DNA of 64,000 nucleotides from Byssothecium circinans (taxonomy: Eukaryota; Ascomycota; Dothideomycetes; Pleosporales; Massarinaceae): contig ML977018.1 of the NCBI GenBank assembly GCA_010015675.1, forward strand, positions 246,166 to 310,165, written 5' to 3'. This document shows, piece by piece, positions 11,796-23,288 of this stretch. Numbering within the stretch: the first letter of the stretch is position 1; each line of letters opens with the position of its first letter. The position numbers and the translations under genes were made by a program. The notes under the pieces are model-generated. The model worked only from the letters and a program-made list of their open reading frames with translations, did not search any database and was not told the DNA's origin.

Positions 11796-12739
11796 TCATT
11801 CATTGTTTTCCCGTTCACGCCGAAGATTCTCTGCCTCCTCAAGAGCACGAACTACTTCCGCGAAGCCCTTCTTTTCCGCCCAGAAACGTGGCGTTCGCCC
11901 TTTACTGTCTAATTTCAGAGGGTCGGCACCCATCTCCAGCAAGTATTCAACAATGTCCAATTTACCAAACTCTGCCGCTCGATGAAGTGGTGTTCCAAGA
12001 CCAAATGGCTCACGCTCGATGTATGTCTTCGGATCCTTTTCGTATTTGATCTCATTAATCGGTGCACCTTTCTCTACAATCCGACGGACCACCTCCAGAG
12101 CATCAGGCTTATCCCTCAGAACAGCATGATGAAGGAGTTGTCCACAGAGTGGGTTCGCTCCTCGTTGAAAAAGATAGTCGATAGTTTTGAGAGGAGCGGC
12201 ATACATGGCGTATGATGTAGGTGTAAAGTCCCAATCGCAGCGGCTGTTGGGATCGGCACCGTGGTCAAGCAACCACACAACCATCTCCTCGTCAGAGGTA
12301 CACAAAGGGATACTGGACATGAGTGAGTAAAGATGGTGACTAACAAAGGTTGGAGATAATACCTCAACACAGGGGGGCTATTTCGAGCCAGTGGCTGGTT
12401 GATATCACATCCATACCGAAGGAACAGTTCTAGTACCTCGAACGCTCGACCGCGCACAGCACTCTCGACCGGAAGGTCACCGTTCGCAACGTTCTCGTCA
12501 AGCAGAAACTGCACCATTTCGATGTTGTTCTGCCTAATTGCTTCAGACAATGATGCATATAGCCACGCTGGATGCGGTTGCTCTTCGCCTGATGCCACCT
12601 CAGGGGCGTGGAGAAGCTGCCGGACCTGTTCTTTGACAGCATCAAGGTCTCCATCGCAAGCAGCGCGATAGCATAGATCCACTTGTTCAGGCCTTGAATA
12701 GCGGGGGAGGTCGGTTCTGAAGGGCGCAGGAGAGTACAT
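11796..12739 (-). CDS. Ankyrin-repeat protein, 297 aa
   Basis: Two exons, 12739-12363 and 12312-11796, joined across a 50-bp intron (GTATTA donor, TCCAG acceptor). Splicing turns PVL and IPLC into a continuous frame. At least six ankyrin repeats are readable. They include AACDGDLDAVKEQV, LSEAIRQNNIEMVQFLLDE, VWLLDHGADPNSR, LLHHAVLRDKPDALEVVRRIVEKGAP and GTPLHRAAEFGKLDIVEYLLEMGADP, then a last GRTPRFWAEKKGFAEVVRALEEA. It has no other domain and no signal or membrane segment, so it is likely a cytosolic or nuclear scaffold. It is convergent with the kinase; these two are the only genes inside the repeat-rich island. Confidence 0.8.
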
Positions 12740-15700
12740 GATAGCAAGACCGAAGAAGTCATATCATGGAGCGACGAAAGCTCAGCGTTGCTCACGCCCA
12801 GAAAAGCGGGGTACTAGTGTTCCCGCTAAACAGTTTTAGAGCTGCGCACTTTGTTTTTTATTCTCATGGGGAAGGTAGCGAGACAGTCCAACATTAGATT
12901 TTGGTAGGCCTTATTTAAGTCAATGGGATCAGAGGTCCGACGCACCATGAATGTGGCCATTTTCAATCCCAAATATTCCACGACGGGGTGAATTATGGAC
13001 TTGTTCAGCCTATCCAACGCAGAAGGGGCCTTTTAGTCCATAAATCACATCACGCCTAGAGAAGACGTAAAGATCATGTATTTGAGAATCCGTATTTTAC
13101 AGCTGCAGACTGCAGATCCGATATTTTGGTTAAGGATTTTCTTTTTAAACCTTGGCCTTCGGCCGCTCGGTGTTTATGCATTTAACTGTATGTGTGCGTA
13201 TCTGAGAAAGCGATGGAGAGAGGGAGGTCCCTCTAACAGCAAGTACAGCAGCCACGCCAACCAGGATATCGCTTAGTTGAAGGATTTTATAGAAAAGGAA
13301 ATAAGAGATCTGATATGGTTTCGTCCAAATCATCATTTTCAATAAAAAAGATCACGAGAAATATATGGTTGGTCGAGCTGGATTTCTTTAATGAACAAAA
13401 GAGCCAAGCAGCCAAACCGGACATTATACGAATCGGTGAGCCCCCCTTTTTTTTATAAATAATAGAGTGAGGGGGGCGACATTAAGCTGAGTGAAGATCA
13501 ATAATTTCGACTCTAGAAAGTCCATATTAAGAGCTAACGTTATTTCTGAAGCAGATGAAGCTCTGTCCAACTATATAATATTCATAAATGAAAGTAAAGG
13601 AGAGAAGGGAACCAAACATCAGAACTTCGAAGCCTTCTTTTTATCGGCAACAGAGGAAGGGAGGAAGGTTCGGACATAGTCTTTAAGATGTTCATTCTTG
13701 GTCCCAGGATCCCAGGATCTCTATATCGTGAATGTGGTGCAAACCCCAAAACAAAGGCGCCAAAATCATGCGTCTGAACGTTGGCTGGTTTTTGTGTTGT
13801 AAGGTTGCGCAGAAGCCCACTGCCACGGTTCATGTGCAGTTGCACAAATTGATTTTGAAGGCCGCAGACAGTCCAACATTCCAATTGTCGACGCTATTTT
13901 AAATGTCAAAAAAAAAAAACCCCCATTCTTCTCCTCCGTCATGGTTCGGAGAGAGAAGAGGGCGGAAGAAACATCAAGTCTTCCACTCGTGGTTTTATTT
14001 TTAGATATAAGGGACAAGAAAGTCGCACATGCGTTGTAATGTATCTTCCTTTAGACTGAAAAAGAGAGGATAGTGATCTTGCCATGTAATTGAAATCAGA
14101 GTGTTTGAATCACGATAAACTCCATTCAAGTTCGTCAGATATATTTCTCAAGGAGAAGACCGAAGAACATGTCGTGTGGATCGATTGATTTGTACTTTCG
14201 TATGGACGAGTGGAAGGGTAGGCCAGCCAGACATCAGCTACTGTAAGAGGATTTTAGGATCGTAAAATTCCGTAGTTTAATGCCTCGGCAGTTTTTCGCA
14301 GAGGGGAGAAGGGTCATGCCTCTTACATATTTCCGATTTCTCGTTTCTCAGGGGTGCGCGGAGGCCACGGAGAACCATGTGTCCTCCACCCTGATATTTT
14401 CAATAGTAAAGTAAGGGGGCGAGAGGTCCGTCATGCTTAGAACGAGTTACTGGTTTCGGACTCAAAAAACTCCATAACATCAGGATAGAACATCTTTTAA
14501 TAGAAGGAAGGAAGAGCTGAAGTCTATTTCCTCTACATGTCGGTGATTATGGCTCCTTGAGAACGGCGAGGAACTTCGTACTCCATAGCTACTCCATCAA
14601 TCGTCAATGGCTATTTGTAAGAAGAGAGGGGGAGGGACCAGTCCAACATAGTTCGAATCTTTCTCCATCTTTGGGATCCTGAACACCACATATAATTCGA
14701 ATTCTTCAATTAAGGCCAGGGAACCGGCAAGCCAGACATGTTCGTCACTGGCGATTTTTTTAAAGAGACGGACCCAATCGTTCCAACATTATTCGAATTC
14801 ACTTTGTTTTTAGTTCCGAACTCCACATGTACCTCCAATCCCTCGCAGAAGGCAAGCTCGGAGAAGGCCAACAATACACTCCAACCATCGCCTGTTGCGG
14901 TTTTAATTTTTTATTAAAAAAGAGGTGGGAAGAAGCGTTACAACATTGGACAACGCTGTATTACGTTTTCAGTCGGACAAAGCAGAGAACATCAACAGTC
15001 TACGTTGCCCCTTTTTAACTCTCTTTTCCTCGCTTTATAGGAGATGTGATAAGAGGAGAGGAGGAAAGAGGGGAGAAAGGACAGGAGGCGGACATGTGAT
15101 GATGGGATAGTCTTTTATAACATTTCTAGGGGAGCGGGAAGGAGGGGAAGAAGGCTTCCACATGTTCATCTTAGATAGCCACTTCTGTTTGAAATCCCAT
15201 GTCTTCGTAAACTTTTGGTTTTGGAAGGAAGAAAGGGGAAAGACATTGGGAAGGCGTGGAACGTATACGATTCACAGACTTGCATATAGTCGTCGCCTGA
15301 AGCTTCAAGAGTTGGAGGAGGGGGAGGAGGAGGAGAGGCGTAGCTCCAACATGCGTTGATCGTTCGTCTGTTTTGATACAGAATCTCCATTTCGAGGTAA
15401 GACATGCCTTTTCCAATCAATAAAGGGAATGGAGGAGATACTCATTCAAGTTCATTGTCACGTATTTGAGTCCACGCACAACATCAACGAACTGAAAGAG
15501 TTGTTGGTAGTTCCACACAGCCAGCATGCAAAAGAATTGCAGCTGTTTTGAATCCAAGGACTCCATAGCACGGATATGTCAGAATTTCTGCACGAAGACA
15601 AGAACAAACATCCATTTTGAGGAGGTCACCTTTTAGTCTCGAGAACAAGGACACGAGAACCAACAGCAGCTTGAAGGCAAACTCTGTTGTGTAGAAATTG

Positions 15701-15948
15701 GATGGAGGAGACGAGGAGAAGGGAGGAGAGGAGGCCAGAGGCTCCGACATTTGCATTGCAGTCACTTGTTTGAACCCCAGAGGACTCCATCGACCGATGT
15801 TGTTGGGACTTCTAAAGAAAGACGGTAGGAATCTCCACATATCGGCGTTCTAGGCAGTCCGGAGGCCAATGCCCAAACTCTCTCACACCAGACATGGTGC
15901 GTCCCAGTGCATTTTTTTGACGAGTTGGCGAGAGGAGGCAAAGACAGG
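12740..15948. other. Gene-free interval with dispersed TCCAACAT/TTTTAG elements (array B, irregular part)
   Basis: No coding frame is convincing. Elements of the form purine-rich tract, (T)CCAACAT or GACAT, 18-30 nt, TTTTAG/TTTTCAG, often followed by GAACTCCA, recur in the plus orientation. Clear copies start near 12887, 13871, 13968, 14641, 14781, 14939, 15345 and 15742. The copy at 14781 shows the full pattern: TTCCAACAT, then TTTTAGTTCC, then GAACTCCACAT. Spacing is irregular (about 90-250 bp), unlike the neighbouring ordered section. Short A, T and C runs are also present. Confidence 0.55.
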
Positions 15949-16745
15949 ATCCAACATTTGACTTTCAATCTGGGCTTTTAGATTCCAAAAAATTTATTGC
16001 TAAGGTCGAGTACTTTAGTGGAGGCGAGGAGGCGAGAAAGGGTCCAACATAAGGTGCTTGACCCAATGGTTTTCATATTCCAGGAACTTCATTTCCAGGT
16101 CATAGAGCACTTTTATCGTTGAGAGGAAGTGAAAGAATTCTCCAGCATAATCTGCGGTTGGTAATTTTTAGATTCCCGAAACTTCATTCTCTGGGTCATC
16201 GCGTACTTTCACCGGCGAAAGGAGGTGAAAAAAGGATCTAACAGACCCGGCTGGGCTGATGCTTTCAAGTCTCAAAAATTACATGCTCAAGGCGCCCAGT
16301 ACTTTCGTAGGTAACTAGAGGCGAAGAAGAGATCTAATATAACCATCTAGGCCGGTGCTTTCAGGTACCACACACTCCATTCTCCCAGTCATCGAGAGCT
16401 TTTTTTTCATCGCCGAGACAACGCAAAGAAAGACCCACAGGAATCCAACATAATCTCTACCCAATATCCTTTAGATCCCCGGAACTCCCATTCAACTGCT
16501 GATCAAATCCTTTTTGTAAACACCCCCACCATAAGAGGAAAACAACATCATTCTGCCATTTGGTCTTTTTAGTTCCGCACCCAGAGAGGAAACATTCGTT
16601 GGCGTAAACGTCCATTTCAGAGAGACGCGGCGGGCGAAGAGAGTCCAACATGACCATTCAGTTCATCGCTTTTCGACAACGAAACGGTACCGCTAGCATA
16701 GGTGGGTAACTTGCGTTATTTCTAAGACACAAGAAAGAAGGAAGA
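15949..16745 (+). repeat. Degenerate tandem repeat array, unit about 97 bp, 8 units
   Basis: Successive unit starts, taken at (T)CCAACAT or its variants, lie at about 15950, 16043, 16141, 16237, 16333, 16444, 16542 and 16644, i.e. 93-111 bp apart. Within each unit the order is conserved: TCCAACAT, about 20 variable nt, TTTTAGATTCC, GAACTCCATTC, GGTCATCGAGTACTTT, and a purine block like GGCGAGAGGAGGCGAAGAAAGG (written here as a trend, not a fixed string). Units are strongly diverged, so the array looks old. There is no open frame through it on either strand. Confidence 0.75.
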
Positions 16746-18150
16746 GGGAAGAGGGGGAAAATTCGGAAACGAGAGAAGGAGAAAACATTCCACTCCTCAT
16801 ACGAGATTTTCGATCCCCCTATCCACCCACTCAAGCACAGCCCCCATAACCATTCAAAGACAGCGATTAATAAAAATAGAGAGAGAGAAGAAGCGCAAGC
16901 CATCACCCCCAGATTCTTCGCGCTTATTTCTCCAGGGAAAAGGAAAACGGGAGGAGCAAAAAGGGTCCGACATCCATCCATCCTCCCACCATCTCCTCAG
17001 CTTTTCCCTTCCACAGCAGAAACAAGCAACACCATGACCTTTACACCCATGACATTCTCATTCTCACCATCCTCCTCCGTCCTTTCTCCGTGTTCCACAC
17101 CACAGGACCCAACCATCCCTCACCGTCGCGAGTCGCGAGTCTCGGAATCCACCGCAGAGAAAGCCAAAAGCCAAAAGCTGACACGACACGACACGTTAAC
17201 GTTTTCCCAAATCCATTCCCCCCTTATGGCCCACGGCTCGATGGGTTTTGGAACCTTTGGTTCCGGTTTCGATGCTAGGAGGAGTGTGGGTGTGGGTGTG
17301 GAAGAGGAGAAGAAGATGAGGAGGGTGTATTTATACCTACGCTGGAGGGAGGTGGAAAGGGAACGAAGGATGAGGAGAGAGGAGAGGTGGCATAGGTTGG
17401 GTTGGGATGGGATGGGATGGGATGGGATGGGATGGGATGGGATGGGATGGGATGGGATGGGATGGGATGGGATGGGATGGGATGGGATGGGATGGGTTAG
17501 CTTCCATCCATCTCAAGTGGACAGACACGGTGCTCAACGCCCAACGCCTAAGGTACAGTATATGAAAGACTACGCACGGGCACGCACCACACACCACAGC
17601 ACAAAACAGGCAAGCAGGTACACAAGATGCCAATCCACAAACAGAACAAGAACATCACGGCATCTCTTCACACATCACAACACATCATACAACACAACAA
17701 TAACCAAAAGACAGACTCCATTAACAAACTAACTATCCACAGGATTTGCCATCTACACCCACAATCCCATCCCGCTTTTCCAATCGACATGACCGAGAAA
17801 GAAGAGCTTCAAGACCCCAGCGCCATTCCATTACCATGCACACACAGGGGAAGGGAGAAGGCGGGCAAGGGCACCCAGGCCAATGGAACACCGGCCGACG
17901 CAGATACCCAAGAGAAGCAAGTGTATGAACGCCAATCCGATGCCGAAGACCCGGGAAGGCACCGAGGTCCGTCCAGTCAAGCGACTGAAGCGAAGAAAGG
18001 ATTTGTAGTATAGACACAATTTGAGAAGAGGGACGGACGGGGGCCGGGAACTATGTTGACATGAATGTGTATCGGCCTGGTGCAGCACGTTAGTGATGAT
18101 CTAGGTTGAGATGAGAGGGGGAGGCTTACCGTTGACACTGATGAAACCAT
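16746..18150. other. Intergenic region downstream of hex1
   Basis: Contains the tail of the repeat array (another CCGACAT near 16967), the perfect pentamer tract at 17404-17493, and then a CA-rich stretch. I see no convincing gene. The part adjoining 18150 should hold the hex1 3'UTR. Confidence 0.5.
17404..17493 (+). repeat. (GGGAT)18 perfect pentanucleotide tract
   Basis: Eighteen uninterrupted GGGAT units, directly followed by GGGTTAG. The run has many GGG blocks with 2-nt spacers, so it can in principle form G-quadruplexes on the plus strand. It is a microsatellite rather than a telomere, because the unit differs from TTAGGG. Confidence 0.97.
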
Positions 18151-20017
18151 CTACAACCTCGATCCATGGACGACCTTGTAGTCGACCGCCATCTCCAAAC
18201 CCTCATCGTTGATGACGAGGATACGCACGCTACCACGACCATTGTCGAAGCTCTCCGTCAAACGCTTCAGCAGATTGCTCTGGTCAAGGACGGGCAGGCC
18301 CTGCTTGACATCACCAGTCTCCGTCATGGCGACGACGCGGCCATCCTCGCGGATGTCGAGAACACGGTACTGCTTGAAGACAGGACCAAGCATGTTCTGG
18401 ACAACGACGGAAGGAGCCGGGTTGGAGATGAAGCTGGACTCCTCGTGGAGCTGCTTGGTGAAGAGGTCCACACCGAGGTAGCGGTGCTGGCCCGTCTGCG
18501 AAGACGTGGTGATGCGGATCACCTGGCAAGGGCGGCCCTGGAGGATCAGGAGATCGCCAATGCGGATGTGGTGGCACGGGATGGTGATGGTGTTGGGAGG
18601 AGCCATTTTGCGGGATGAAGCGGAGCGGATGGGCTCGGCGCGGCGGATGGAGACGGGAGCGGGAGCCGGTGCGCGAGAGGGAGCTTGGGAGGGAGCGTGA
18701 GAGTGGTAGGGGACGGAAGCTTGAGAGTGCGTGCGGACGGTGCTGCGGGCAGGGGCAGGGGCAGGAGCACTGGTAGTGATGTGTTCCTTGACTACGATCT
18801 CCTCGCGGCGGTCGTCGTGCTTGGATGCCTTGGAAGAGTGGTCGTGAGAGTGGTGGTGGTGGGAGGAGTGGTAGGGGTGGAGGAGCTTTTCGCCGACCTT
18901 GTGGGCTGCGGAAGAGATACCGTGACGGAAGGAGTGGTAGTGGCCGTCTTCGTCGTAATATCCCATATCACGCTTGTACTGCTTGGGGGCGTCAACCGCG
19001 GAACGAGTAGACTCTACTCGAACCTGGGAGGGATAGCGGTCGTCGACGGACTCGGTGTCACGACGATACGGATAGGTATCGTGCTTGGCAGAGTAGGTCT
19101 CCTTGCGGTAGCCGGAGGCCTGCTCGTAGTTGGGCGAGGTGGTGAGGTTGGCGGCGCCGACGATGGGGCGCGTGTGTTCGCGGAATTGACGCTCAGAGAC
19201 GTCAATCTGGGTGGTACCTAGGTTTTCGGAGGAACCGTGGACGTCGTGGAACTCACGATCGTATGTCCGGTCCTTGGGATGGGAGGGTTGATAGCTGTGT
19301 GAGGAAGGAGAAGGTCAGCTCGAGGTGGCAGGGAAGAGAAAAGCCATGAAAAGTGGGGGGCTGCGTGTCGCTCGGACAACAATAAAACCGAAGGGGTTAA
19401 GCGGGCTGCAGCCTCGCGGCCAGTGCACGCTCAGGGGGGGCTGAATTGGGACAGGCCAAAACAATCACAGTTGCGGTGAGAGGGTGAGGCAGAGAGACTT
19501 ACTGGTCGTGGATTTCTACGCGCTCGTGACGGTGCTCGGGCTGCTTGTAGCGGTGCTCCTCGTGGATGCGGATCTCCTCGCGTTGGCGGCGCTCGGGCTG
19601 CTTGAATCGATGCTCCTCGTGGACGCGGACCTCCTCACGGTGTTGCGGGCGGTGGTCGCGGTGCTCCTCGTGGATGTGGACTTCCTCGCGGAGCTGCGGC
19701 TGCGGCTGCTGCGGGCGGCGGGTGTGGTCTTCGAAAACACGTACGTCCTCTTTGTAGGTTTCGCGGCGCTCGGCAGGCTTGACGTGAGCAGAGAAGGATT
19801 CCTTATGTTCAGAGTGACCTTCCCGCCCTGCCTGTGGTGGCTTTACTTCTACGTCTACCTGCGTCAAGTCAGTGCTGTTCTCGCCTCTTGTTTTGCAGTG
19901 GTTACTGACCTCGACCTTCTGCTTCTCCTTGACAGCGTCCTTGCCGGCGTTCCGGTAGCTGGACGGGAAGACACTGAACGGGATGGGAACTGTGCCGTTA
20001 GCGATGTTGTTCACCAA
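18151..20017 (-). CDS. hex1: Woronin body major protein Hex1 with extended N-terminus (5' end unresolved)
   Basis: The C-terminal 150 residues are unmistakable: PCHHIRIGDLLILQGRPCQV, HRYLGVDLFTKQLHEESSF, GPVFKQYRVLDI, and a terminal SRL peroxisomal targeting signal. Hex1 is an eIF5A-fold protein that self-assembles into the crystalline core plugging septal pores after wounding. Exons on the minus strand: 20017-19910, 19858-19503, 19294-18151. Introns are 51 nt (GTCAGT, CACTGAC) and 208 nt (GTAAGT). The extension contains about five REEVRVHEEHR-type repeats, then a His-rich linker. The usual short-form N-terminus MGYYDEDG appears internally at 18966 and could be an alternative start. No ATG was found for the first exon, so another 5' exon probably exists upstream. 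Confidence 0.9.
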
Positions 20018-21222
20018 CTTGTATCATGTCGGCATCGCTCACCTCTTGCGTCAAAATCCAGCGTGCCGGAGTCGTCGCGTCACTTCTTTATCCCCTCAGC
20101 GAAAGGATGAAGAAGCGACTTGGTGCTCCTTAGGGGGGAAAAAAGGTTAAGGTGGAGAGTTACGAAGCCAGCTTGGAGGATTGACAGGCGATTGACGTGA
20201 AAGCGTGCAATTGGGTGCGGTAGCGGGGCTGCGGTGAGAGGACTGAATGGCAGGTTGATGAAGGAGGGGAGAGAAGTTCAAAGCTGATGGTCAGCCGGGG
20301 GTGTGGGTGGGCCGGTTTCACGAGCGCCGGCTGGCCCAAAAAGCGCGAGGTTGGGTAAACAACGTCTAGCTCAGCACTAGCACGCATCGGGACAGCTCCT
20401 GCAGGCCCCTTATTGCTGTCTTTCTCAGTCTCTCCGTCACAAATGCCGCCCGTCTCCCCTCTCACCCGCCGTCAGACCGAGGTATCGCTGCTCTCGCGGC
20501 TCAAACTCAAACGGCGTGTTGGCACGGTGACGCTGCCCGTCCATCACATCCAGCACTGGACGCCCAAGCTCCACGCGCTGGGAGCTCCATTGGACTTCAG
20601 CGCGTCTGCATCTTGGACGATCCGGCAGCGGGCACACCGGCCGCGACTCAAGCCTGCATTCGTGGAGCCCTGCAATTGGAGCGTCCGACGCGCCGCGCTC
20701 TGGTTATGCAGATGGCCGCAAGTGAAGAGAGGCATTTTTATCGAAAAACCTTCCTCTCGCTGCCACTCAGCTCTGTTGTGGAGCTGCGGGAGCTGCGGAG
20801 CTCCTAGCCTCCTGCTTTTTGGCGCGTCGTGATTGGCGGGCGGAATTGCGGCTGCATGGGGGGAACCGGGGAAGCTTGGGTGAGATGGCTGGCGTGTCTT
20901 GATTGGGATAGCTTCACATGAGTTTCGATCAAATCATCAATCAAGTCGAGGAACTTTGTCTTGAGCCTTTCGCTTCGGGGCTCGACATGACAACCCATTC
21001 ATGACTTTGCAAGAAAGCAGTGGTGCTCTTGTCTGTTCTTCATTGCGATGGCATGACGTTGCGTGCAAAGCGATATCCACGGTTCGACGTACCACTGGAC
21101 CCCCTAGACTCCGTTCGAGAACCCGCGTCATCGACTTCTCCCTCGGAACATCGAGCACATGTTGCTCATTGGACGAAAGAAAGAGGTGAATTGAACGTCG
21201 AAGAAGTTGAATTCGTCCTGTA
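20018..21222. other. Intergenic, hex1 upstream region
   Basis: Probably contains the missing 5' exon(s), UTR and promoter of hex1. A possible intron acceptor cluster lies at about 19970-20000, with a GTGAGC donor candidate near 20040. The open frame at about 20413-20832 on the plus strand has no protein-like features. Confidence 0.4.
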
Positions 21223-23288
21223 TCACCACGCAATAAGCTTCGTCACCCCCCGTGCCCCCATCTCATATTGCTTCGTACTTCTAAACTCCACTTTCCCCAA
21301 TCTCGATCCTATGTAATCCACCGCAATACTCCTGATCCTGTTGCAATCAGGTATATACCCATTGCGCGGCTCCAGCCTTCCTCTTCGAACGCCCGGTTGC
21401 CCGTCCAGCGCCGTCTCTTCCAATACCAAACGCTCCCATGCTACGCGCCCCGCGAGAACACTATCCCAAACGCCTTCTCTTCGCGGATACTTGAGCATCA
21501 ACGCGATTGCTCGGCGTCGGAGAGCAGATGACCGAGCCCGCGAGGTGACGAGCCATAGTGCTGAGCAGACGCCAGAGTTGGAGGAGAAGACTGGGCGCGC
21601 GCACGACTGGATCTCCATGAGGTTTATCTGCTCGACGCCCGCTGGCGAGGGGAAGAAGTCCTCGGGTACTGCTCCTTCAGGTATTGTAAGGTCGGGCGGT
21701 GCCTGAAGCAGCTCGGCCGCGAGGTCAAGCAAGAGACCCGTATCCTGTTCATCGACATGCCAGCCAACCTTGCGAGTCAAATTCCCCTCGTCGAACCCCT
21801 TGAAGGTTCGCAAGTGTATTTTGATCTGTTCCCGGTGGAGCCTTATCCCCAGAATAGATTGTCGGTTGTCCTGGCTCGTCATTGGCGATAGTTGAGCCAG
21901 GAACCCGTCCAGCGTCTCGCTCAGTCTGTTGACGTCCTCCCGGAAAACCTGGACCTGGGCATATAACCGCCGTGCTTCTTCTGGTCCAGCCGGCGGTCTA
22001 TGATCTAGACCTTGTATGAAAGTTAAAATATCGCTAAACACCGTCTCGAAGTAGTACCGTGCTTGCGTGAAAGTCTTCAAGCTCGTCGGCACCAGAAAGT
22101 TTCGAGGCGGCTGCGGTTCCCAAGTAGAGATGAAGGCGTCGCTCATGATACCTCGTGCTTGGACATCCATTGTAACGAACATGGCACGTAGCGTGCTCAG
22201 AGAAATGGGATGATAGTCGAGGTGTTCTTTGGTAATATCGAAGTTGTGGTAGACGTGCCATAATATCCTCAACCCGCTACGCAGATGCTCAATCGCTGCG
22301 TCGTGATGGCCTTGGAAGCAAGACAGGCAGTAGAACAGGATGCTCGTGGTCAACAAGTCCTTGCTATCCGACAACGTCTGGGTCGATTTCCCCAATGCCT
22401 CAAGTGCGAGCGTGGATTGATGGACGGCGAAGACGAGTTGTTGGTCGCGAGCGTCGTCGGGGAGGACTGGTAACCGGCCCATGATGAATTTCCGATGCAT
22501 GGCAGCCATGGCGATGATGGCATGTCGAATCGAAGGCAGTGTATGTGACGCCTGCAGGATTTCATATTGCCAGAAGCTCGAGTCGAAGAAGCCAGACAAC
22601 TACCCAGATTAGCATTTGATAGGCAGACGGAAACGGAAAGAACTCACCTCGTTCGCGGTGTGGTGCTTGAAGAAATGAAACGCTTCTTGCTCTTCCGTGG
22701 AATTCAGGTCCACGCCAGCAATGGGTGAAACGGGTAGCTGTGGGGGAGTGTAAACCATGCCCTGTAAGGGAGCTATGGTAGGTTGTTCGTTAACATATCC
22801 GTCGCAGCTCCTACCCGTTGAGGTACACCTTTCACAGCATGGTTTCGCCTCGTCGCATTTCACTCTGCGGATCCTGCAAGCTGTCAGCCTCGTAGATTCA
22901 AAATGTAGTCGGAACAAGCTTTTCGCACGACTGATGCCTGCGGTGGACGAGTGTTCGTTGCGAGTTGTCGCCAGAACTCAATTTCCAACCCAAAGAACAA
23001 CCTTGCCCATTCCGATAGTCTTGCAAAATTTAGAAGGCTCGACTTCCAGACCACAGGAAGCGGTCCAGGACGCACCTTCCTCATTCTCAGTGCTGACTGA
23101 ACCACCACCGCCATCCCCCTACGCCGTATGGACATGCATATACGCCAAAAGAAAGCATTCCGCACCACTCACCTGCACGTCAAACACCCCGTCTTCGTCT
23201 TCGGTCTCCAAACCTTCTTCCTAACCAGCAGCTTCTTCCCCTTCTTTCCGTTCGTCCCTGCAGCGCCCGCCTTTCCCACGGCAGGCAT
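21223..23288 (-). CDS. Zn2Cys6 transcription factor with Fungal_trans_2-type domain
   Basis: Three exons: 23288-23173, 22873-22648 and 22599-21223 (572 aa). The zinc cluster is rebuilt only after splicing the first intron (GTGAGT to TTGCAG): CLTCRIRRVKCDE then PCCERCTSTGRSC, giving CX2CX6CX5CX2CX6C. A basic stretch KKGKKLLVRKKVW precedes it. The second intron (48 nt) joins FHFFKHHTANE to LSGFFDSSFWQYEILQASH, which matches the start of the fungal-specific regulatory domain in which FW, LQAS and IRHA are conserved. It probably acts as a DNA-binding pathway regulator; its target is unknown. It lies downstream of, and on the same strand as, the chitinase gene, which does not by itself imply regulation. 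Confidence 0.9.

Noticed and set aside
15949..16745. CRISPR-like array
   Set aside because: Units are diverged with no identical repeats and no constant-length spacers, and the genome is eukaryotic.
17404..17500. Internal telomere
   Set aside because: The unit is GGGAT, not TTAGGG; only one telomere-like heptamer is present and unique genes flank it on both sides.
17034..17732. 232-aa plus-strand open frame
   Set aside because: A third of it is WDGMG repeats produced by the (GGGAT)n tract, and the rest has no protein-like features.
18166..19221. Long plus-strand frames over hex1
   Set aside because: Antisense shadows of the hex1 exons; the minus-strand product is unambiguous.
20413..20832. 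139-aa plus-strand frame upstream of hex1
   Set aside because: No domain or conserved character; it probably overlaps hex1 regulatory sequence.
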